This document shows, piece after piece, positions 34,044 through 44,000 of a stretch of 64,000 bases of DNA (position 1 is its first letter; the number at the start of each line of letters is the position of its first letter). The stretch comes from Dawidia soli (GTDB lineage: Bacteria; Bacteroidota; Bacteroidia; Cytophagales; Cyclobacteriaceae), in assembly GCF_018598185.1 (NCBI RefSeq), contig NZ_JAHESC010000001.1:248001-312000 (forward strand), written 5' to 3'. The position numbers were made by a program, and so were the translations under genes. The notes below the pieces were generated by a model. It saw only the letters and a list, made by a program, of their open reading frames with translations. It ran no database searches and was not told where the DNA came from.

Positions 34044-34052
34044 TTATCCACA
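34044..34052. promoter_or_regulatory. Consensus DnaA box
   Basis: TTATCCACA, an exact DnaA box, lies in the parA-yidC intergenic region beside the half-parS repeats. A single box does not define an origin. Confidence 0.45.
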
Positions 34053-34068
34053 ATCGCTGCACAAATCA

Positions 34069-34094
34069 CCGACAATTTTGTTGACGATTGTCGG
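34069..34094. repeat. Inverted repeat CCGACAAT / ATTGTCGG
   Basis: Perfect 8-bp arms separated by 10 nt, in the 270-bp yidC-parA interval. No terminator T run. Possible protein-binding site. Confidence 0.45.
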
Positions 34095-34213
34095 CAACTT
34101 TTGTGCTTTTCGCATCCTATACTTGAACGATTTGCGTTAAGCGCTTCGTTACCAATTATTTCACGCTATTTCAGGGATTTCGTCTGCGATATACGCAAAA
34201 GGTAACCGCTGAA

Positions 34214-36049
34214 TCAGCCTTTTCTTTTCTTTTTCTCTTCGTCGGCTTTGCGGCGGGCTTCTTCACCGGCCTTCATCGCTTCTTCCAGCTTGCTCATGAA
34301 TTTCGACTTCTTGCCGCCGCCGTTGGCTGCGTTCTTCTTTTTGTTCTCTTCCATGATCGCACGGATCTTGTCTTCGTCTACGAAGCGTTTAATCACGGCT
34401 TGCTGTGCGAATGTTACCAGGTTAGAGACAAAGTAATAGAACGTCAGACCCGCCGAGAACGAGTTCAGGAAAAAGAAGAAGATCACGGGCATGACATACG
34501 ACATCGACTTCATCGGTCCCTGTACCGACGACATCTGGTTGTTCTGCCAGGTATAGATCAGCGTCGAGATGGTCATGATGAGGGTGAATAAGCTGATGTG
34601 GTTTCCGACGCCAAAGGGAATGGCGAACGGCAGCTGGATCAGCGAGTCGTAGGTGGAAAGGTCTTCCGCCCACAGGAACGGTTGCTGCCGCAGTTCGATG
34701 CTGGCGGGGAAGAGGTAGAACATCGCGAACAGGATCGGCATCTGTAACAGTACCGGCACGCAACCGCTGATAGGGTTTACACCCACCTGCGAATACAGCT
34801 TCATTTGCTCCTGCTGTACTTTGGCCATGTCGTCGCCCACGCGTGCTTTGATCTCGTCCAGTTCGGGCTTCAGCACTTTCATTTTGGCCATGCTGAGGTA
34901 CGAACGGTAGGAGAGGGGGAACAACACCAGCTTCAGCAGGATCACCAGGATGATGATGATCAGGCCGTAGTTGCCGATGTACAGTGTCAGGAAGTGGAAC
35001 ACCGGGAAGATGACGAACTTGTTGATCCAGTATACCGGGCGCCAGCCGAGGTATACGTTCTTGGCGAAGTCTTCTGTTACCTTGCCGATGACCTGATAGT
35101 CGTTCGGGCCGAAGTAGAATTTAAAGCTTGCTTTACCTTCGGCCAGGGCCTTTTTGGAAATGGTCAGCTGGAGGTTGGCTTGTTTTACCAGCGACGAGTC
35201 GGCGGTGTTGACTGCGGTCTGTACTTCGCCGCCGGTGAACGGTGTTCCGTTGGCGATGATCGACGACAGGAAGAATTTACGTTTAATAGCCACCCAGTTG
35301 AGCGGTGTGGCGATCTTTTCGTTTTCGGTGCCGGTGCTGCGCGCGGAAAGCTCGTCAAAGCCTTCTTCGTGCCCGTAGTAGGTCACCGTGGTGTTGTTGC
35401 GTGTATCGGTCAGGTCTTTCTCGAGGGGGCGAATGGCGTCGGCCCAACGGAAGGTCAGCTGGTCGGTGCCCAGCAGCTTGTCAAAGCCTTTGCTGACCAG
35501 CTGGTATTGAATTTCGTGGCCTGCATCCGGGACCTTGTATACATGGGCCAGGCTCGCACCGTTGCTCAACGTCGCGGTAAAGGTCAGCACCGTGGTGTCG
35601 CCTTCTTTCTTTTGCTCGGGCCGGTAGTACAGGGTGTAGAGGTCGATCTCACGGCCCTGGTACTGTGTCGACAGGTTGAATGCGGTGGAAAGCGGCTGCA
35701 CGAGCAGCAACGGCTTTTGGTCATAGGTCTTGAACTTCTTGAGCTCCAGCGCGCGGATGATACCGCCGTGGTTGGTGAATTCTACGCGAAGGTCGTTGGT
35801 CTCTACCGTGGTCGCAGCGTCGGTACCTTTCATCGCCGCGGAGAGATCGCCGTAGGTAGCCGCCAGGATGCTGTCGCTGGCTTCGGGCTCGCCTTTCACA
35901 ACGACGGCAGAAGAGTCTGTGGCGGCGATGCGTTGCTCGGTAGCGGTGGGGGCTTTCGGAGCCTCTTGGGGCTTCGGCGCAAACCAATAAAAATATGCCA
36001 GTAAAAGGCCGGCAATTAAGGTAAGGCCAATCGCGGAATTCCTATCCAT
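34214..36049 (-). CDS. yidC: Membrane protein insertase YidC
   Basis: A 611-residue Oxa1/Alb3-family insertase for Sec-dependent and independent membrane proteins. TM1 is at residues 5-23. A large periplasmic beta-sandwich P1 domain follows (about 60-350), then a C-terminal five-helix core (LTLYIGNYGLIIIILVILLKLVLFPLSYRSYLSMAKMKVLKPEL, described in sections; VGVNPISGCVPVLLQMPILFAMF) with the hydrophilic-groove Arg/Lys helix. The basic C-tail (KKSKFMSKLEEAMKAGEEARRK) fits ribosome binding. It lies 21 bp downstream of pyrG in one operon. Confidence 0.97.
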   Translation of the reverse strand: MDRNSAIGLTLIAGLLLAYFYWFAPKPQEAPKAPTATEQRIAATDSSAVVVKGEPEASDSILAATYGDLSAAMKGTDAATTVETNDLRVEFTNHGGIIRALELKKFKTYDQKPLLLVQPLSTAFNLSTQYQGREIDLYTLYYRPEQKKEGDTTVLTFTATLSNGASLAHVYKVPDAGHEIQYQLVSKGFDKLLGTDQLTFRWADAIRPLEKDLTDTRNNTTVTYYGHEEGFDELSARSTGTENEKIATPLNWVAIKRKFFLSSIIANGTPFTGGEVQTAVNTADSSLVKQANLQLTISKKALAEGKASFKFYFGPNDYQVIGKVTEDFAKNVYLGWRPVYWINKFVIFPVFHFLTLYIGNYGLIIIILVILLKLVLFPLSYRSYLSMAKMKVLKPELDEIKARVGDDMAKVQQEQMKLYSQVGVNPISGCVPVLLQMPILFAMFYLFPASIELRQQPFLWAEDLSTYDSLIQLPFAIPFGVGNHISLFTLIMTISTLIYTWQNNQMSSVQGPMKSMSYVMPVIFFFFLNSFSAGLTFYYFVSNLVTFAQQAVIKRFVDEDKIRAIMEENKKKNAANGGGKKSKFMSKLEEAMKAGEEARRKADEEKKKRKG

Positions 36050-36070
36050 CGTGTCTGTATACTTAAATGA

Positions 36071-37693
36071 TTACTTGTTCAATGATTTTTTGTGTTCCAG
36101 CGACGCCTCGACGAACTTCACGAACAGCGGGTGCGGGTTCAGCACGGTGCTGCGCAGCTCGGGATGGTATTGCACGCCCACAAACCACGGGTGGTCTTTC
36201 AGCTCGACCACTTCCACCAGACCTGAGTCGGGGTTGGTTCCGACGGCTTTCAGGCCGGCTTCTTCGATCTGCTCCAGGTATTTGTTGTTAAACTCATACC
36301 GGTGGCGGTGCCGTTCTTCGATCTGCGACTCGCCGTAGGCGGCGTAGGCCTTGCTTCCTTTCTTCAGCTTACAGGTATAGGCACCAAGACGCATGGTACC
36401 GCCTTTTATTGTGATCTTCTTTTGTTCCTCCATCATGTCGATGACAGGGTTCTTGGTCTTGGGGTTCAGCTCGGTGGAGCTGGCCTCGAGGCCCAGCACG
36501 TGGCGCGCGAACTCCACCACGCAGCACTGCATGCCCAGGCAGATCCCAAAGAACGGAACCTTGTTTTCGCGCACGTAGCGGATGGCTTCGATCTTGCCTT
36601 CCAGGCCGCGTTCGCCAAAGCCGGGCGCTACCAGCACACCGTCCAGCCGTTCCAGCACAGACGCTACGCTTTCTTTGGAGATCTCTTCCGAGGAGATCCA
36701 CTTCACGTTCACCTTGCAGTCGTTCTCGGCACCGGCGTGCACGAAGGCTTCGGCAATGGATTTATAGGCATCGGGCAGGGATACATATTTGCCCACAATG
36801 CCGACTGTCACTTCGTTTACGGGATTCTTGAGCTTGCCCAGGAACGATTTCCATTGCTCCAGGTGCGGCTCCTCTTTGGAGGTCACTTTGAGCTTGGACA
36901 GCACACGTTCGTCCAGCTTTTCTTTGCGCATCAGGATCGGCACATCATAGATCGTTTCGGCATCCATGGCTTCGATCACCGAGTTGATGTGTACGTTACA
37001 GAAGAGCGCCAGCTTTTTGCGGATCTCCTGCGGCAGCGGCATTTCGGTGCGGCATACCAGGATATCGGGTTGAATACCGGCTTCCAGCAATTCTTTTACG
37101 GAATGTTGGGTGGGCTTTGTTTTAAGCTCCTTGGCGGCATTCAGGTAGGGGATCAGCGTCAGGTGAATGACGATGGAGTGGTTGGGCGGCAGGTCGTATT
37201 TTACCTGGCGCACGGCTTCGATGAAGGGCAGCGACTCGATGTCGCCCACGCAACCACCGATCTCCGTAATAATAAAATCGTATTCACCGCTTTCTCCCAG
37301 CAGGAAGATGTTGCGTTTGATCTCGTCTGTGATGTGGGGCACTACCTGCACGGTCTTGCCGAGGTACTCGCCTTTGCGCTCCTTGGTGATGACGTTGTTG
37401 TAGACACGGCCCGTGGTGATGTTGTTGGCCTGGGAGGTGCGCACGTTGAGAAAACGCTCGTAGTGGCCCAGGTCGAGATCGGTCTCGGCGCCATCGTCCG
37501 TTACGTAGCACTCGCCGTGCTCGTACGGGTTGAGCGTGCCCGGATCGATGTTGATGTAGGGATCGAATTTCTGGATCGTTACTTTAAAGCCCCGAGCCTG
37601 AAGCAGTTGCGCCAGCGATGCGGCAATAATTCCTTTCCCCAAAGAAGACGTAACACCCCCGGTTACAAAGATGTATTTGGCAGTAGATGACAT
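36071..37693 (-). CDS. pyrG: CTP synthase
   Basis: A 540-residue enzyme that aminates UTP to CTP using glutamine and ATP. The synthetase domain starts [17 protein letters not shown] (P-loop) with the [18 protein letters not shown] segment. The class I glutaminase domain carries the nucleophile Cys in [12 protein letters not shown] and the His-Glu pair in VGVQYHPEL. Lengths and motifs are standard. It heads a pyrG-yidC operon. Confidence 0.98.
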   Translation of the reverse strand: MSSTAKYIFVTGGVTSSLGKGIIAASLAQLLQARGFKVTIQKFDPYINIDPGTLNPYEHGECYVTDDGAETDLDLGHYERFLNVRTSQANNITTGRVYNNVITKERKGEYLGKTVQVVPHITDEIKRNIFLLGESGEYDFIITEIGGCVGDIESLPFIEAVRQVKYDLPPNHSIVIHLTLIPYLNAAKELKTKPTQHSVKELLEAGIQPDILVCRTEMPLPQEIRKKLALFCNVHINSVIEAMDAETIYDVPILMRKEKLDERVLSKLKVTSKEEPHLEQWKSFLGKLKNPVNEVTVGIVGKYVSLPDAYKSIAEAFVHAGAENDCKVNVKWISSEEISKESVASVLERLDGVLVAPGFGERGLEGKIEAIRYVRENKVPFFGICLGMQCCVVEFARHVLGLEASSTELNPKTKNPVIDMMEEQKKITIKGGTMRLGAYTCKLKKGSKAYAAYGESQIEERHRHRYEFNNKYLEQIEEAGLKAVGTNPDSGLVEVVELKDHPWFVGVQYHPELRSTVLNPHPLFVKFVEASLEHKKSLNK

Positions 37694-38062
37694 AGATTAA
37701 TGAAGCAGCCTGAGTAAACCGGGTGCAAAGGTAGCCTTTTCGAGACAATAATTACGTGCAATTCGAAAGTTCACCCACAAAAGAATACCCGCCGCCACAG
37801 CGTTGCCGGGGCGATTTTGCAGGTGCCCGCGATGGCATTATTTAATTTCGAAATGTCTTCAAAAACAGTGGGCATAGGGTTGGATTTCGCGTAAAGTGTG
37901 GAAAAAGGTGTGGAATCAGCCCAAATACGGCATTTCCCGGTTACCTTCCTTTTTTTTCGTTGTATTCACCAACCGACCGGTCGTGCACAAAACGCCAGCC
38001 CGGCGGGCGCCAGCCATTTTTTGCCGTAGTTTTGGATTAACCTATCTAAGTTCCTTTTAAAA
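37694..38062. other. Divergent intergenic region pyrG / giant T9SS cargo
   Basis: No gene or RNA recognised in 369 bp. A TAGTTTTG box (38027-38034) fits a -7 element for the cargo gene 29 nt from its ATG, but no good -33 partner is visible. Confidence 0.4.
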
Positions 38063-41000
38063 ATGAGCCCTTTTTCCCCTCTAAGAGCTGCTTTTTTATT
38101 CGTCATTATTTTCGTGGGGCTGCCGGGGTTGCTGCATGCTGCGCCGCCGACAATCTCCGATGTCCACATGACGGGTGTGATGGAGCGAAACCATGACGTC
38201 ACCGTTGAATACACCTTTTCTGACCCTGAAGGCAGCGCAAATGCATCTTTATATCAATGGTTCCGGTATGACGACAATTGCGGTAGTAATCCTGTAGCTA
38301 TTATTGGTGCTACCGCCAAAACTTACCGACTTACCAATGCCGACGTGGGCAAACATATCGGTGTTCGTGTGACCGCCCGTGATGCATCCGGTGAGACGGG
38401 CAACATCGAAACCTTCCAACCCTGGTCGTGCGGCGCCGGCGCTGGCGACCCGAGTACGTCCAATGCGGTTATTCCAACCGGTTCGAGCTGTACAAAGCCC
38501 GACGGCACCGGCTCGCCGGACCCTTCCATCACCCTCGATGCGGGCGATCGCTCCTGTTCGCCCCGCACTATTACCCTTACCGTGCGGTACCGTGGCATCG
38601 ACTACACCATTCCAACCAACGCGCCCACGATTTATGTTGACTGGGGCGACGGTCCAATTCAGTCGTATCCGGCTACTATCGTCGACATCCGCGAAACGAA
38701 CGAAATGCGGCAACAGTGGATGGTGCAGGTGAATCACACCTACGACTATCGCGCCGGCAGTACGGCATCGACGATTCCCGGCGAGCGTTGTACATACACC
38801 ATCCGCACATCATACGGTCGACCGGCGGGCCACTGTTTTGGCACCAAATTCGAGGCTGTAAAAGTGCCTGTGTGGGACACCGAAGACAACGCTCAGCTCG
38901 GTACGTTCGATATCAATCACCAGGCAGGTACCGCCGGCAGCGAGGCTAATCCGCCTGCGCCCCTGCCGGCCAACGGCGAGAACGTCAACATCTGTGAAGG
39001 CGACACGAGCCCCATTCGCCTGGTCGACAACACCGATTTCAACTGTACCCCTGGCGGCACGCAGGTCGAAAATCCCAACCCGAACAGTCGCGGTCGTTGG
39101 ATGCAATGGGTATATGGTTCCACATCGTCCGTGACGGCACCCGGCGGGGCAGATGGCAGTATCATCATCAACGGTGTATCTTATACCGCGGCGCAATTGC
39201 CTGTATATGGCCGTCCGTTCTATCAACCGCAACCGTTTACCGGGCCGGCTACCTTACAGACCGACGACATACGGATGCCGGTCTCGGCAAACCCCAACGA
39301 ACAATTCGTCGTTACGCTACGCACCTGGAATACCTGTAATCCATTCGACCGGGATCTGGGCGTGGACGGCTGCGGCCTAAATCCGGCACAGGGAGGCACC
39401 AACAACCAATTCGAAATATACGGGGGAACGTACCAGCCGGGCACTTCCGATGCTTGTCAACCGATGCCCACCGGATCTTATTTTGCACATAACAATCCCG
39501 TCGCCCGCGACTATACGATCACGGTGGTAGATTCGCCGGACCCGCCCGTAGCGCCGGATCTGGCGATATGCCACAACGGCACGCGTACCCTTAGCGTTGT
39601 GCCCGTCGCGGGTATGACCTATAAGTGGTATCTCAACGCTACCGATGCCTTGACGGCGGCCAACGTGGTGGGCACTGGCCCGACGTTCACCCCTGCCGAT
39701 GCACAGGCGCCCATAGGCAGTACGCGCTTCTGGGTGACGTCATCGATGGTATATCCCGCCCAGGGCAACATCTCGTGTGTGAGCGATACGTCCATTGTCA
39801 GCTTAACCCGGCGTGAAAATATCAGCGCCCAGCCGCCTGCGCTTATCTCGCCGGCGACGGATGTCTGCCCGAACACGACCTATACGTATTCTTTGCCTAA
39901 CGATCCCGCCACCGAGGCCTTCGGAGGCGCTACCGAATTTGCCTGGACAATCACCGGTGCTGCGACGATCACCGGTGGACAAGGTACCCGGCAGATTTCG
40001 ATCCTGACAAGCAACGTGACAGTGAACTCCACTTTTACACTCCGCGTAGTGCGGCAGTGGACGACGGCGCCCATTTGTCCGTCGCAGGTACGCGAGATCA
40101 CGGTAAATATTCGTCCGCGGCCTACTCCGAATATTCAGCCAGATCCGGTCAGCCTCTGTGAAGGCGAGACGGTGCAGGTCAACGGCAATCCCAATAACCC
40201 GTTTGGTACGATCGCTTCGCATAGCTGGACGGGGTTGAGCGTCGGTACTTTATTGGATGATCCGACCGTGCAGCAACCGAATATTCTCACGACGGCCTCT
40301 TCCGGTTCGTATACGATTACCTACACTGTCATCAACAGCATTGGCTGTTCGGGCACCGACAACGTCAATGTCGTGATCACGCCCGGTTTGCAAAACGTAT
40401 CGGCCGGCCCGAACCAAAACCTTTGCTTCACGGCGCCACCGCTGACGACGACGTTGGCTGCGGCGACTCCATCAGCCGGAACGGGTACCTGGTCATACGT
40501 AAGCGGCCCGGATAACACCCCCACGTTTACGAATGTCAACCAGCACGACAGCAAAGTGACGGTAGACCTGCCGGGCCGGTATGTATTTGAATGGGAAGTT
40601 ACTTCCGGTTCATGTACGCGGGCCTCGACGGTGCAGATCGACTTCGGCCGGGAGCCGGCACAGCCGACCGCGAACGACATCGCCTTCTGCGGTCTGACAG
40701 GGGCGCTGAACGGGAGCGCTCCTACCTTCGAGCAGTCGAAGTGGAGCTATGTGAGCGGCCCTGCCGGTGGCACCGTGTCTTTTGACGACGATACCAAACC
40801 CACGGCGCAGGCAACGGCTACCGTGTATGGTACGTATCGATTGCGGTGGGAGTATAGCAGTGGTTCCGGTACCGGTGCTTGTGCGCCGAAGTTTGTAAAT
40901 GTGAATGTGGTTTTTAGCAGACCCGCCACGGCGACGCTACCGGGTACGGGTTTTGTCGCCTGTGTGGATGAAACGACGCTTGCGCCGATAGCCCTGGCAG

Positions 41001-44000
41001 TGGGCAGCGTTGGCGGCAGCGCGACACAAGCTCGCTGGGAAGTTATAACAGGGAGCGGAGTGTTTACGAGCAACAATGCAACCCCGGGGGCTATACTGGC
41101 GGCGGGGTCGCTGACCGATGCATACAAGCCGACGGCAGCGGATTTTCTGGCCGGCGCGGTCACGGTGCGGCTGGTGGGCATAGATCCCGACGGTGCCGGG
41201 CCCTGTGCGAACGTGAACAGCAGCAACATGACGATCACGCTCGATCGCAAGCCGGCCGCGGCCACGGTCGGTGCGGATATCAATATATGCGAGGGCAGCT
41301 CGGCTACGCTCAATGCCACGGCGGCGACCAACAATGGTACGGGTACATGGACCGGCACGGGTGGAACGATCGCGGCCACGCACAATCCAGCCTCGACGGT
41401 GACCAACCTGCCGGTGTCGGGCTCGCCGTATACGTTCACGTGGACCGTGACGAGCGCGCAGAACGGCAACGCCGGCGCCTGCGCCACCACCTCGGATGAT
41501 GTACGGGTGATCGTCAATCCGCTGCCTGTGTTGGCTACGTTGCAATTCAACGACCTGTGTGAAACCACCGAAGGCAGCCTGAAGGCAACCGGCGTAACGC
41601 TGGCCGGCTATGACGCCCGGGTTGTGGGCGCGGCGAACGCGGCCGACCGCCAGGTGAAGTGGTATGCATCGGCTATTGCGCAAGTAAATAACGATCCGGC
41701 CGGGATCATCACCAGCTACGACATTTCCAACAACGATATACTATACATCCGCGTGATCGACCTGACCACCGGTGCCCTGGCCTGTAACACGCTGGCGCAA
41801 GTGCGGTTTGCGGTAAGCGGCCGCCCGGTGGCACGCGACCACAGCTTCTACTTCTGCGAAGAGGTTTCGCCGGGCGGTATCGGCATTGGCGAGGTACACG
41901 ACATCGATCTGACGACCGCCGCGGTAGGAGACTCGCTCACGACGCTGGCGGCCGGCAGCCGCACCATCACCTGGTATAACACGCCCGTGGATGCCGACAA
42001 CGGCATGAATGCCCTGGCCGCCAACGACATCGACCTGACGGCCAACCGCGTGCTCTATGCGCGCATCGAAGGCAGCACGACCAGCTGCTATAACGTGGCG
42101 GAGGTAAACCTTATTATCAAATCCGTGCCCGCACCGCCGGTGATCACCGGCAAGGCCGATCCGTGTATGAACAGCTCGGAGCTGTATACGGTCACGCAGG
42201 TATCGGGCGCAAAGTATCTCTGGACATACCCGCCGGAGTTTACGCACCTGGTGGGCGGAGAGGTTGGTAACAACTTCCTGTACCTGAGCTTCCCCAGCCT
42301 GCAAACCAAAGATATTACGGTCAAGCTGGAGGTCGACGGCTGCGAAAGCCTGGTGACGACAAAAACCATTACGGTATCAGACGACCCGAAGGGATATACC
42401 ATCGATCCGCCGGCGGTGGTCTGTGCAGAGGGCACCTATCAATTCAAAGTATCGACGCCGTCGAACGGCTCTACCTATAACTGGGAGATCTTTCGACAGA
42501 GCGATGGTGCCGCCGGGGGTGGCGTGGTATCCAACGGACAGGGCAGTGCGACGGTATTGATCAACTTTGAAAGTCAGAATGTGCGCGTCAAGGTAACGGA
42601 GACAAACGCGTCGAACTGTCCGGCGGCGACACCGCCGGTGATCGACGTGGCGGTGCGTGCGAATCCGCAGATGGATAACGTCCTGACGGAGATCTGCAGT
42701 GGCCTGGACATTGGTGTTACACTCGACGTGAAAGCGGGTAGCGAACCGGCCTCCCTGTTCAACATTCAGGAACCTTTTATATACCCCGGCATTAACCCCG
42801 TGGTGCGGACGTTCGGCAACAACCAGCCGGGCCAGGCGCTGGCGCTCGATCGTTATGAGAATAAGACCATTGCGCAGACGCTGCCGGTGATATACCGCGT
42901 GCGTCCGGTAAGCGCGTACGGCTGTTTAGGCGAGGAGCGTACGGCGACCGTCAATATCAAGGCGGAGCCGGTGATGGATGTGAACCTGTCGGCGGCCGTG
43001 TGCAGCGACGAGGAAATCCGCATTACGCTGCGGTCGGCTACGGGCGCGTATGTGGCAGACAGGTTCTCGGTGGAGCAGATCACCTACGATCCGGCGTTGT
43101 TGACGCCGCTGCCTTTGCCGCCGGCTACGCCGAACCTGCCTGCGCTCAATACTTTGTTAACCGACAATGCAATTTACCAGAACCGCTGGCAGAATGTTAC
43201 GGGTGCCTCCCAACAGATCGCCTATAAGATCCGGCCGTATAGCTCGACTACGCAGTGTTATGGCAACCCACCGGCCGATGTTATCGCGGTGATCCGGCCG
43301 AAGCCGCTGGTGACGGCGGTGCCGGCACAAGACGTCTGTAGTGGTGAGACGCTGGCGATCACGCTGCAGTCGGATAACCTGACGTCGCTGCAGTTCTCGG
43401 CCATCGTGCAGTATACCGGTACGCTGATCACCGGTGCGACGAACGACAATACCGGTGTGATCGACGACAAACTGGTCAACGGCGGCATTACGCTTGACCA
43501 GGTGCGCTACTCGATCACGGCGGTCGATCCGGCATATCCTACGTGCGTGGGACCTGCGCAGCTTATTACGATCAACGTGCGGCCTGCACCGACGGTGGCG
43601 AACATCAGCAAGACGGTATGCTCGGATACCCGGGGGGGCAATACCTATGTGGAAGATTTGTTGGACTTGCAGCCTTCGGCGGCATTGACCTATACCTGGC
43701 TTGCGCATGACGGCACGCCGATTCCAGCCGGCCAGCTCGGCGCCTATACGTTGGAGAACAACAAGGCGGTGACGATGCACGTGGTCGATCCGGATCCCAG
43801 CAGTGGCTGCTCGAAGGATGTGGAGGTGAAATACATCGTCAACCCGATGCCCCAGGTCAGCGCCACCGCCTTCAAGACCACAGACCCGCGCTTTAATATC
43901 ACATGCAACGGTTTTGCCGACGGCCGCATCGACCTGTCGGCGCAGTACGGTACCAATCACACCTTTAGTACCGACGGGCTTACGTATGTGCCCGCACTGT

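Noticed and set aside
34805-36004. 399-codon plus-strand frame opposite yidC
   Set aside because: Antisense shadow with low-complexity composition.
36302-37690. 462-codon open frame on the plus strand opposite pyrG
   Set aside because: It mirrors pyrG codons; composition is His/Gln/Val-rich without any domain, and pyrG itself is certain.
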